Below are positions 1 to 7,095 of a DNA stretch of 14,980 bases, one piece after another. The stretch is taken from assembly GCA_036745245.1 (NCBI GenBank), contig DAIOGN010000088.1:1-14980 (forward strand). Reading direction: 5' to 3'. Position 1 is the stretch's first letter, and every line of letters begins with the position of its first letter. The notes beneath the pieces are model-generated. The model saw nothing but the letters and a program-made list of their open reading frames with translations. It ran no database searches and was not told the DNA's origin. The DNA comes from DAIOGN01 sp036745245. Its GTDB lineage: Bacteria > Zixibacteria > MSB-5A5 > JAUVRN01. Both the position numbers and the translations under genes were made by a program.

Positions 1-75
1 GAGCGGAATGAACTCAACCAGGGCCATGATCACCCCCAGCACGAACACCAGAATCAGAGGAAACTGCCGTTTCAT
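1..75 (-). CDS. Module subunit 2, copy C (5' end only): membrane protein
   Basis: Only the first 25 codons lie in the window; the gene runs off the left edge. The ATG at 73-75 is preceded by a good ribosome binding site (GAGGAG on the minus strand, overlapping the stop of the upstream gene). The product starts MKRQFPLILVFVLG and continues into one hydrophobic helix ending in FIP. The two complete subunit-2 copies begin MRRQIPLLIT and MRRQVPVLIT and also reach FIP after the first helix, so this is the third copy of that gene. It starts 12 nt after copy C subunit 1, in the same relative place as in copies A and B. The similarity rests on few residues, but conserved position makes the assignment firm. 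Function is unknown. Confidence 0.8.
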   Translation of the reverse strand, partial: MKRQFPLILVFVLGVIMALVEFIPL

Positions 76-87
76 GTGTCGTCTCCT

Positions 88-1317
88 CTACAGATCCAGG
101 TGGAACCAGCCGGCGATCGATGACCAGCCGGCCAGAGTGGCGACCAGGCCTATAAGCAGCGCCACGGCGAAGGCGCCCTTGGCCCAGTCCTGTGCTTTGA
201 GCGTGCCCATGAGCAGAGGTTCCCGTCCCAGGTATGCCGACGCGGCGTACAGCTCCTCGCCGATGAGCGTGTAATCGCAGGCCACCACGAAGAACGGGAT
301 CTGCGTGACCTGGTCGGTGCCTGAGATCTGAATGGAGCCGGCCAGCGACCCGGTCTCGGCCAGAATCAGCGACTCGGCGTAGAACAGTCCCAGGTAGAAA
401 TTGGTGGCCGGTCGTTCGCGCAACATGGTGCCGTTCACGGCGGCCACGTAGGCGAACTGGCTCTGCGTGACGAAATACACGTCGTCTTCGCGGTACATGT
501 CGGGGCGCCCGGCGTCCATGAACCCGGCCTTCACGGTTTCCTGCGCCACGCTCATCACGATAGGATCGTAACAGGGGACGATGATCTTGGTGTTGTACTC
601 GGCCACTTTCTTGGCCACTCGCTGCAGCACCGTGAAGGCGGCGATCGTGGCGATGTCGGACGCCACGCCCAGCCCCAGCACGTAGAGAATCGGTCGCCCC
701 ATCTCGGTGGCGCGGCCGATCGCTTCGTCAACCGCGTCGATGCCGGCGAGGGGCCGGATGTACAGTTCGGCGCCCTTCTTGGCGCGGCCGATGAAGATGA
801 TCATGAGCCCGGTGAAGATCACGAGGGCCAGGAACAACTCCAGCTTGCCAAAGTGGAACCACTCGGCCGTGGAACCCATGGGGGCCGACGGCTCGCTGTC
901 GACGAACCCGCCCACCGACAGGGTCCGAACGCGGTACTGGTACGCCTGACCGATTGGGAAGTAGTCCTGCGAAGCCTCGTCTTTGGACCCCGCGTCCCGG
1001 TAACGAAGAGTTGCGTCACCAGCGGGGCCTGAGGCCGGCACGGTACCCCGCATGTCCCACTCGCCGCCGTCCACCGACCGGTACACCTCGTAGCCGATCA
1101 CCGGCCCGCCTTCGCGGTCGTCGGCGGAGGGGACGAAGGTGACTACGAGCGAGTGTCCGTTGTCGTTGGGCGCATCGGCGGCCGTCACAGCCGTTGCAGG
1201 CGCTGCCTGCGGCGCCGCCGCAACCTGCGCCGCCGCCGTGTCGGCCGCGGGCGGTTCCTGTGCCCACAGCGGCAGTGCGCTCAAAAGGCACACGCCCAGC
1301 ATGATCCATCGTTTCAT
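88..1317 (-). CDS. Module subunit 1, copy C: FN3-like ectodomain, TM helix, DUF6754-like domain
   Basis: This 409-residue protein has a signal peptide (about 1-19, ending LWAQ), an Ala/Pro-rich linker (20-50) and an FN3-like domain (about 52-148, starting at a D-x-P-N-D-N-G motif). A transmembrane helix (159-177) is followed by basic residues RAKKG. A conserved domain follows (about 184-378), then a second helix (380-400). Positive-inside bias puts FN3 outside and the conserved domain in the cytoplasm. That domain carries GRATEMGRPI (200-209), AESL (314-317), AETG (320-323) and CDYTLIGEE (347-355). From memory it matches DUF6754, a domain of unknown function; I could not check. ATG is preceded by GAGGG at suitable spacing. 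It is the most diverged copy: the DMDNV/DMDDV motif of A and B is replaced here by VASDI, and AGTxQPAQLPFF by SGTDQVTQIPFF. Confidence 0.9.
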   Translation of the reverse strand: MKRWIMLGVCLLSALPLWAQEPPAADTAAAQVAAAPQAAPATAVTAADAPNDNGHSLVVTFVPSADDREGGPVIGYEVYRSVDGGEWDMRGTVPASGPAGDATLRYRDAGSKDEASQDYFPIGQAYQYRVRTLSVGGFVDSEPSAPMGSTAEWFHFGKLELFLALVIFTGLMIIFIGRAKKGAELYIRPLAGIDAVDEAIGRATEMGRPILYVLGLGVASDIATIAAFTVLQRVAKKVAEYNTKIIVPCYDPIVMSVAQETVKAGFMDAGRPDMYREDDVYFVTQSQFAYVAAVNGTMLRERPATNFYLGLFYAESLILAETGSLAGSIQISGTDQVTQIPFFVVACDYTLIGEELYAASAYLGREPLLMGTLKAQDWAKGAFAVALLIGLVATLAGWSSIAGWFHLDL

Positions 1318-1344
1318 AGACGATCCCTCACGAGCAGGCCATGA

Positions 1345-2088
1345 CTAGCTGTTCATCATATCGATCAGGTCCCCGAAGAGGTAGCGGAATCGGCCCACCA
1401 ATAGCGAAATACGCGCCATCACGGTGTAGCCGAATCCCGCACCGAAGGTGACCATGAGCACCCAGATGCCAAACCTCGAGGCGCCGCCGAACCACCCCTT
1501 GTGCTCTTTGGAGAAGAAGAAATACACCAGACCGCAAAACGTGCCGAAGAACACCACCCAGGCCGAGAACGTCGCCACCAGCGGGCTGTCCAGGGAGAGC
1601 GACAGGTTTCCGAAGAAGTGGCCAAACCCCTGCCACCCGGGCAGAAGCGTGATCATGGTGGCCTGTACCTGCGCCATGAAATCGGATTGCATATAGCGCA
1701 ACAGATTGAGCCCGGCGGTGATGCCCACGATGAACGCAAGCGACCAGCGCCCGATCCAGCCACCCTTGGGCGACAGGCGCATCAGCAGGAGGATTCCGAG
1801 GACCAGCGGCACCAGATAGATCCAGCGCTCGTACCCTGAGACATGGGACGCAGGGGGACACAGACAGTCGGAACCCGCGAGACTGTTCACCCAGCCCGGG
1901 CACAGACGGCAGAGCAGATTGGGCACGAGCGTCGTCCAGATCCCCACGCTCATCCAGTAGGCCGCGGAAATGCCCACGAAGAGATGCTCGGCCAGCTTGT
2001 AGACCGGGTTGTCCTTATAGAGGAAGCTGAAGATCGCTACGGTGAGAAACGCGCCCACCCAGAACGTCAGGTCGATATTGGCGAACAT
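1345..2088 (-). CDS. Module subunit 4, copy B: polytopic membrane protein
   Basis: This 247-residue protein has about six predicted hydrophobic helices, with FLYKDNPVYK after the first. SKEHKGWFGG precedes the last, which contains VTFGAGFGYTVMARISLL. These segments are nearly identical in copy A subunit 4 (235 residues), and the family is otherwise unknown to me. Copy B has an extra loop between helices 2 and 3 with four cysteines (C60, C63, C75, C77; spacing C-x2-C-x11-C-x-C) absent from copy A. That loop is probably extracytoplasmic and could form disulfides or bind a metal. ATG at 2086-2088 lies 2 nt after the stop of subunit 3, with GAAGG upstream. The 27-nt gap to the next gene is the widest in the array. 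Function is unknown. Confidence 0.88.
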   Translation of the reverse strand: MFANIDLTFWVGAFLTVAIFSFLYKDNPVYKLAEHLFVGISAAYWMSVGIWTTLVPNLLCRLCPGWVNSLAGSDCLCPPASHVSGYERWIYLVPLVLGILLLMRLSPKGGWIGRWSLAFIVGITAGLNLLRYMQSDFMAQVQATMITLLPGWQGFGHFFGNLSLSLDSPLVATFSAWVVFFGTFCGLVYFFFSKEHKGWFGGASRFGIWVLMVTFGAGFGYTVMARISLLVGRFRYLFGDLIDMMNS

Positions 2089-2090
2089 GA

Positions 2091-2945
2091 TCAGGCCTTC
2101 GCCTTGTGCGACCGTGAGAGGAAATACGCGAGATTCCCCACCACGATGAAGAACATGATCACCAGGTGCGCCACCGTCTGCGGGCCCATGGCGAGCATGC
2201 CCCGCTTCGGCAGAGGGTCGAACTTCGGATACGTGTGGGTGAGCATGGCCTCATACTCGGCGGCTCCCTTGATCCCGCCCATGAGGCCGATGAGCTGCTG
2301 CGGATAGTACGGATACAGAAGCGGCGCCGACACGGCCGTGCACCCGCCCGCCACGGGCACGTGCGCCACGTCGCCCGCGAACTGAACCCACTCCTTGATG
2401 CCGGGGAAACCGCCTCCGAACGAGATGATCAGCGACATGTCGGACATGTTCTCTACGTCTTCCATGAGAGGCATGGTGCGCGCGGGCATTCCGGAGATGT
2501 CGGTGGTGAACATTTTGTAGAAGTCGGTGGCGATCACGTTGATCACGCCCTGGTTGCCGGCCTTGTAGCCGAAGTTGGCGTAATCGGTGCCGTTCACCTT
2601 GTGCGGAAACTCCAGCTTTACCACGGAATCCACGGTGGAGGTGAGCAGATTCTGCCCCGTGGCCCACAGGGCCATGAAGACCACCTTGAGATCGCGTTCC
2701 AGGCAGTGGCGGATCACGGCGTGCGCCATGGGCGAAATCTCGGGCACCGTCGACGGACCGTAGTCGAACGAGAGCAGCACGTGCGAGCCCGGAGGCAGGC
2801 TCTCGAGTTTGTCGAAGATGCCCCGCACGATGGGGGTGGGGACCTGGTGGCACTCCAGATTGAAGAGAAGCGGCAGGAGCACAGATACGGCCACGAACAG
2901 GAAGATCCAGCGTCGGTCGAGGCGAAGTAGTCGTTCCCAGAACAT
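2091..2945 (-). CDS. Module subunit 3, copy B: membrane-anchored alpha/beta domain protein
   Basis: This 284-residue protein has a short basic N-terminus (ERLLRLDRRW), a hydrophobic helix (about 13-29), a globular domain of about 225 residues, a C-terminal helix (about 257-277) and a basic tail (SRSHKAKA). The positive charges at both ends suggest that both termini are cytoplasmic and the globular domain is extracytoplasmic. The domain looks alpha/beta, with a strand-rich start (HVLLSFDYGPS), then PEISPMA and an LKVVFMALW strand. Residues shared with copy A include SFDYxP, PMA, VxGxDY, GxPGxxEWVQ, GxTAVxAPLxYPY and GGxKGxAE. I recognise no family. Start is ATG 6 nt after subunit 2, with only a weak ribosome binding site, so translational coupling is likely. 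Confidence 0.88.
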   Translation of the reverse strand: MFWERLLRLDRRWIFLFVAVSVLLPLLFNLECHQVPTPIVRGIFDKLESLPPGSHVLLSFDYGPSTVPEISPMAHAVIRHCLERDLKVVFMALWATGQNLLTSTVDSVVKLEFPHKVNGTDYANFGYKAGNQGVINVIATDFYKMFTTDISGMPARTMPLMEDVENMSDMSLIISFGGGFPGIKEWVQFAGDVAHVPVAGGCTAVSAPLLYPYYPQQLIGLMGGIKGAAEYEAMLTHTYPKFDPLPKRGMLAMGPQTVAHLVIMFFIVVGNLAYFLSRSHKAKA

Positions 2946-2951
2946 GGCGCT

Positions 2952-3632
2952 TTAGCTCTTGTCCGTTCCCAGATGGCTGCGTTCAACCCCGAGGATCACG
3001 CGCAACGACAAGGACACCACGCCCAGGGCGATGCCGATCACGATGGCGCGCTGGCCCGCCAGATTGGGCACGGACATGATCCAGTTGGCCAGGTTGGACA
3101 CCTTGAAAATCGACAGCGAGTCGGGCAGCCAGTCGGTGGCGTAGTCGCCCGCCGGCGTGCGACCCAGAAGCACGATGAATGCGGCGACCAGCAGGATGGT
3201 GGCCTCACGATTCTTCGCGCGAAACGCGCGGAAACTTGCGGAGGCCACAAAGAACGCCAGAAGCGCGTACATCGTGGACTGGAGCGGATCGAACGTGGCC
3301 GTGTAGATGTTGTTGAACCACGCTCCGGGCTGGTCCACGGCGCCGCACCAGCCCTCCTGCCCGATCTTGAACAACCCGGCAAACAGCATGAGCAGAAACC
3401 CGGCCAGGGTGACGGCGGAGAACCAGCGATCCTTGTGACGCGTGTAGATGTGGTTGCCGTGCATGCGAAGCAGGTTGCCGCCGCCGAGGATGAAGGCGAA
3501 CACGGCCACGATGTCGAAGAACACTGTGACGTCTTCGCCCAGCGCATCGAACGGGTGGTGCGGAATGAAAAAGGCGAAGATCAGGACGAATCCCACGGTG
3601 GCCGTGATCAGAACGGGAACCTGTCGTCTCAA
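2952..3632 (-). CDS. Module subunit 2, copy B: polytopic membrane protein
   Basis: This 226-residue protein has about six predicted transmembrane helices. The TTG start at 3630-3632 is set by its paralogues: translation from TTG gives MRRQVPVLIT, matching the ATG-started MRRQIPLLIT (copy A) and MKRQFPLILV (copy C). GAGG lies 7 nt upstream and the preceding stop is 3 nt away. The most conserved stretch is the fourth helix and following loop, ALLAFFVASASFRAFRAK then NREATILL. This is almost unchanged in copy A, and its charged residues (RAFRAxNRE) probably form a cytoplasmic loop. The C-terminus AGQRAIVIGIALGVVSLSLR, ending near RSHLG, is also shared. Function is unknown; a channel, carrier or assembly subunit of a larger complex is possible. 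Confidence 0.88.
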   Translation of the reverse strand: MRRQVPVLITATVGFVLIFAFFIPHHPFDALGEDVTVFFDIVAVFAFILGGGNLLRMHGNHIYTRHKDRWFSAVTLAGFLLMLFAGLFKIGQEGWCGAVDQPGAWFNNIYTATFDPLQSTMYALLAFFVASASFRAFRAKNREATILLVAAFIVLLGRTPAGDYATDWLPDSLSIFKVSNLANWIMSVPNLAGQRAIVIGIALGVVSLSLRVILGVERSHLGTDKS

Positions 3633-3635
3633 GGC

Positions 3636-4883
3636 CTACCTCACCTGGAAGACCTTGCCGACCCAGTCGGCCATGTTGGCGAGAATCGGCCACCCGGGAA
3701 CCAGCGAATGCAGTGTGAGCAGCGCGGCACCCAGGCCGAGCGCGCACATGGCCATGACCTTGCCCACATCCTGCCCCTTGAGACTGCCCAGCTGGCGCGG
3801 TTCACCCGAAAGATACGCAGACGCTGCGAACAATTCCTCGCCAATGAGCGTGTAGTCGCAGGCGGCCACGAAGAAGGGCAGCTGCGCAGGCTGCGCCGTA
3901 CCGGCGATCTGAATGGCGCCAATCTCCGCACCTGTTTCAGCTACAATGAGCGACTCGGCGAAGAACGCGCCCATGTACAGACAGGTGGCCGGTTTCTGCC
4001 GCATCATGATGCCGTCCACGGCGGCGACGTAGCCGAACTGCTCGTCGGTAACGTAGTGCACCATGTTGTCGTTGTACGAGTCGGGGCGACCCGCGGCCGC
4101 ATAGGCTTCTTTGATCGTCTCGCGCGCCGTGGTCATGACGAGCGACCGCGACACCGGCACGTTCAACGTGGTCTCGTACTCTGCCACCGTGCGGGCAACG
4201 CGCGCCAGGATGGTGAGTCCGGCGATGGTCTGCACGTCGTCCATGTCGTGAATGCCGGGGAGAAAGAGAATCGGGCGGCCCATCTCCGTGGCGCGACCGA
4301 TGGCTTCCTCCATCGCCTGAAGTCCTGCGATCTTGCGCACGTACAGCTGCTTGCCCGATCGCGCCTGCGAAATGAAGTAGATGATGGCCGCCGAGAGAAT
4401 GATGATCACCAGGAACTGATTCAAGCGGCGGAGATTGAACCACTGTGCGGTAGAATTCACCGGTCCGGCCACCGCGGTGTAGATCGTATCCACCGTGCGC
4501 GCGGGTGACGCAGCGGAAAGCGAGTCAGCCGGGCTTGTGGTCTGGTCAGCCGCACCTGCTTCCACCGAGTCCAGGGCGGCCACACGGTAGAAGTAGACGT
4601 CTCCGGTGAGCGCCGCTGCGTCCACATATTGCGTGTCGATGGACACCACGGTTGCAATCGTCTCGAACGGACCCTCTGCGGCCGGGGCGCGCTGCACGAT
4701 GTAGCAGATAAATTCGGCCGCAGGCGCAATGGGACTCCAGAAGAGTTGCACGGCGTCACCGGCATCCGACGGCCGGTCCTGCGCCTTCACGCTCCACATC
4801 TGCATGTCGGCAGGCTGTGCGATGGCCACGCCGGCCAACGCGGCCCAGCCTGCAATCAACCACACCCAGCCGGTGCGGTTCAA
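3636..4883 (-). CDS. Module subunit 1, copy B: FN3-like ectodomain, TM helix, DUF6754-like domain
   Basis: The open frame extends upstream to 5240, but that part overlaps subunit 4 of copy A and reads as a shadow. I chose the TTG at 4881-4883. It overlaps the upstream TGA as TTGA, has GGGGTGG just before it, and yields a proper signal peptide (MNRTGWVWLI to GVAIAQ, about 1-23). GTG codons at 4889, 4910 or 4913 are alternatives. The 415-residue product then has an FN3-like domain (about 28-135), a TM helix (154-173), a basic segment, the conserved DUF6754-like domain (about 180-378) and a C-terminal helix. GRATEMGRPI, GIHDMDDVQTIAG, AESLIVAETG, AGTAQPAQLPFF and ACDYTLIGEE are all present. It is clearly closer to copy A than to copy C. 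Function is unknown. Confidence 0.87.
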   Translation of the reverse strand: MNRTGWVWLIAGWAALAGVAIAQPADMQMWSVKAQDRPSDAGDAVQLFWSPIAPAAEFICYIVQRAPAAEGPFETIATVVSIDTQYVDAAALTGDVYFYRVAALDSVEAGAADQTTSPADSLSAASPARTVDTIYTAVAGPVNSTAQWFNLRRLNQFLVIIILSAAIIYFISQARSGKQLYVRKIAGLQAMEEAIGRATEMGRPILFLPGIHDMDDVQTIAGLTILARVARTVAEYETTLNVPVSRSLVMTTARETIKEAYAAAGRPDSYNDNMVHYVTDEQFGYVAAVDGIMMRQKPATCLYMGAFFAESLIVAETGAEIGAIQIAGTAQPAQLPFFVAACDYTLIGEELFAASAYLSGEPRQLGSLKGQDVGKVMAMCALGLGAALLTLHSLVPGWPILANMADWVGKVFQVR

Positions 4884-5587
4884 GACCACCCCGAAAAGAG
4901 TGAGGGCCACCACTCGGAGATCATGAAATCGATGCGACCGAGCAGAAGCGACATGCGGCTCATGACGGTGTAGCCGAAGCTGGCGCCGAAGGTGACCATG
5001 AGGAAATAGATGCCCACGCGCGCCAGGCCGCCGAAGACGCCCTTGTGCTCCTTTGAGAAATAGAAGTAGCACAGCCCGGTGGACGTGCCCACGAGGATCA
5101 CGAGATTCCCGAGGTACTTGTTGAACCAGCCCGACAGGCCCGTGCCGGTGGCCGCATCCATCGCCTGGAAATCGAGAATCGGCAGGAGAGTGGCGCGCAA
5201 CTGTGAGAGCGCGTTGGACTGCATGTAGGTGATGAACCACAGCCCGGCCGTGGCCCCCACCACCACGGAAAGCGGCCAGCGCGACATCCAGCCCAGCTTG
5301 GGGAAGAGGCGCAGGAGCATCATGATCCCGAGAATCAGCGCCACCACGTACAACAGGCTGGGCACGCCCGCTTCCGTGTAGGGCCGCGATCCGGCCTGGC
5401 TGATGTTCTCGTACAACTTGGGGACCATGTTCTCCCAGAAGAGCACCGTGAACCAGTAGCCGGCCGACACGCCCAGGAAAATGGATTCGCAGATCTTGTA
5501 GATCGGGTTGTCCTTGTACAAAAACGAAACGATGCCCAGGGTGAGCAATGCCGCTACCTGCAGGGCCAGCCAGTCACTGACGTTCAC
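4880..5587 (-). CDS. Module subunit 4, copy A: polytopic membrane protein
   Basis: This 235-residue protein has about six hydrophobic helices (roughly 5-24, 32-52, 74-93, 100-119, 155-176, 186-208). The GTG start at 5585-5587 overlaps the TGA of subunit 3 as GTGA and has a strong ribosome binding site (AAGGGGG, 7 nt away). The copy B paralogue begins at an equivalent position, which supports this start. Shared segments are FLYKDNPIYK, SKEHKGVFGG and VTFGASFGYTVMSRMSLLLGR; the basic SKEHKG loop is probably cytoplasmic. It lacks the four-cysteine loop of copy B. Its own stop overlaps the start of copy B subunit 1, joining the two modules directly. Family and function are unknown. Confidence 0.9.
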   Translation of the reverse strand: MNVSDWLALQVAALLTLGIVSFLYKDNPIYKICESIFLGVSAGYWFTVLFWENMVPKLYENISQAGSRPYTEAGVPSLLYVVALILGIMMLLRLFPKLGWMSRWPLSVVVGATAGLWFITYMQSNALSQLRATLLPILDFQAMDAATGTGLSGWFNKYLGNLVILVGTSTGLCYFYFSKEHKGVFGGLARVGIYFLMVTFGASFGYTVMSRMSLLLGRIDFMISEWWPSLFSGWS

Positions 5588-6423
5588 GCCCGGCCCCCTT
5601 TACGCTTGGCGGCGAAGTACGCCACGTTGCCCATCACGATGAAGAGGATGACCACCAGGTGCGCGAACGTTTGCGACACCATGAACTTTGTGGCCTTGCC
5701 GGTGTGACCTGAGAGCGCTTCAAACTCGGCGCCGCCCTTCATGCCGCCCAGAAGTCCCTTGAGCTGGCCCGACCCGAGATAGGGGTACACCAGAGGCGCC
5801 TGCACGGCCGTATTGCCGGCGCCCAGCGTGACCCCGTAGCGATCGACGGCCACCTGCACCCACTCCACCGTGCCCGGATAACCCGCCGACAGGTTGAACA
5901 CGAAATCGACATTCGAGAAGTCGCGCACGTCCATCATGATCGGAATCTGGCTGGTGGCGGTGCCGCGCATGTCGTTGGGAAACACGTTGTAGATGGAAGC
6001 GCCCATGCCCTGAATGGCGAACTCATTGCCCGACTGGAACCCGAGGTTTACGTAGTCCACACCGTACACCGGGTTGAGCTTTTGAATCTCCGGATCGGCC
6101 AGCACGCGATTGAAGCAACGGTCCACTTCGAGCGGACCCTGCGGCCACAGCCCTATGCAGATCAACTTGAGGCGGTGGTGGAAAGCGTACTTCATGAAGG
6201 CGTCGGCCATGGGGTTCAGCTCCGGCTCGGAGGCCGGATCGTAATCGAACGACACGATGACTTTGCTGTTGGGGCGCAACTCCTCCAGCGCCGCGTAAAG
6301 CGCCTTCACCTCCGGAGACACGTACGACTTGCACGACAATCCCAGGAAGAACGGGATCGTGAGCGCCACCGCCACGAACAGAAAAATCCAGCGTCGATCG
6401 AGGGCGAGAAGCCGTTCGAACAT
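5584..6423 (-). CDS. Module subunit 3, copy A: membrane-anchored alpha/beta domain protein
   Basis: This 279-residue protein has the same layout as copy B: basic start (MFERLLALDRRW), helix (about 12-28), globular domain, C-terminal helix (about 252-271) and basic tail (AAKRKGGRA). The predicted topology puts the globular part outside the cytoplasm. Visible elements include KVIVSFDYDPAS, PELNPMADAF, LKLICIGLWPQG, YGVDYVNLGF, GYPGTVEWVQ, AGNTAVQAPLVYPYLG and GGMKGGAEFEA. ATG is preceded by GGGAGG at 9 nt and lies 3 nt after the previous stop. The segment from GVTLGAGNTAVQAPL onward shows a faint resemblance to the AGTAQPAQLPFF region of subunit 1. This could mean a shared fold but may be chance. 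I recognise no named family. Confidence 0.9.
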   Translation of the reverse strand: MFERLLALDRRWIFLFVAVALTIPFFLGLSCKSYVSPEVKALYAALEELRPNSKVIVSFDYDPASEPELNPMADAFMKYAFHHRLKLICIGLWPQGPLEVDRCFNRVLADPEIQKLNPVYGVDYVNLGFQSGNEFAIQGMGASIYNVFPNDMRGTATSQIPIMMDVRDFSNVDFVFNLSAGYPGTVEWVQVAVDRYGVTLGAGNTAVQAPLVYPYLGSGQLKGLLGGMKGGAEFEALSGHTGKATKFMVSQTFAHLVVILFIVMGNVAYFAAKRKGGRA

Positions 6424-6426
6424 GGC

Positions 6427-7095
6427 CTAGTCGCCTCCCACGTGCGAGCGCTCGATGCCCAGCACCAGGCGCAGCGCGGTGGACACGATGCCGAGTGCGA
6501 TGCCGATCATGATGGCACGCTGACCCGCCAGCACCGGGAAATTCATGATCACGTCGGCCCAGGCCGAAAGCGTCCAGCCCTCGGGCAAAAAACCGGTGAT
6601 GGCGTCGCCCAGGGGCACGCGCCCGAGCATCATGACGCACGCGGCGCCGAGCAGGAGCGTGGCCTCACGATTTCGTGCGCGGAAGGCGCGATAGGAGGCC
6701 GAGGCCACGAAGAACGCCAGAAGCGCGAACATCGTGGCATTCAGCGGCACGTACACCGAGTTGTAGATCCACTCGAACGTGCTGTTCTCAGCTAAGTAGT
6801 TGTGATCCGACAGGAAGTGCTCGCCCCGCGTGATCGGCGCCAGGCCCGCCGCGGCCGTGATCAGAAAGCACACGATCACGATGGCCGCATAGCCGGCTCC
6901 GGGTTTGCGCGACGAGAGCTTCATGATGGAGAGCTTGAGCAGATTGAGCGCGCCCAGCCAGATGGCGAACGCCTGGATGATGAGGATCCAGTCGGTGGCG
7001 ATGGTCTCCACGAACCGCGTGGCCGGTATGAAAAAGGTGACGATGTAGATCGCGCCGACAAACCCCGTGATCAGTAGCGGAATCTGTCGACGCAT
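6427..7095 (-). CDS. Module subunit 2, copy A: polytopic membrane protein
   Basis: This 222-residue protein has about six predicted helices (roughly 5-24, 35-55, 68-88, 111-134, 142-160, 190-212). Its ATG directly abuts the upstream stop (TAGATG), with no strong ribosome binding site, so translation is probably coupled to subunit 1. It shares with copy B the start MRRQ[IV]P, the NLL segment in helix 2 and a basic loop after it. It also shares ALLAFFVASASYRAFRARNR, the segment AGQRAIMIGIALGIVS near the C-terminus, and a final GIERSHVGG. No catalytic or transporter signature is recognisable. It is likely an integral subunit of a complex with subunits 1, 3 and 4. Confidence 0.9.
   Translation of the reverse strand: MRRQIPLLITGFVGAIYIVTFFIPATRFVETIATDWILIIQAFAIWLGALNLLKLSIMKLSSRKPGAGYAAIVIVCFLITAAAGLAPITRGEHFLSDHNYLAENSTFEWIYNSVYVPLNATMFALLAFFVASASYRAFRARNREATLLLGAACVMMLGRVPLGDAITGFLPEGWTLSAWADVIMNFPVLAGQRAIMIGIALGIVSTALRLVLGIERSHVGGD

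Noticed and set aside
2973..4508. A 511-codon plus-strand open frame opposite module B subunits 1 and 2
   Set aside because: It lies antisense to two genes supported by paralogues and membrane topology. Its product is rich in R, H, G and E with no recognisable domain, typical of a GC-rich shadow frame.
4884..5240. A 119-residue N-terminal extension of module B subunit 1
   Set aside because: It overlaps subunit 4 of module A in another frame and reads as basic low-complexity sequence. A clean signal peptide begins at the TTG at 4883, and paralogues start there too.
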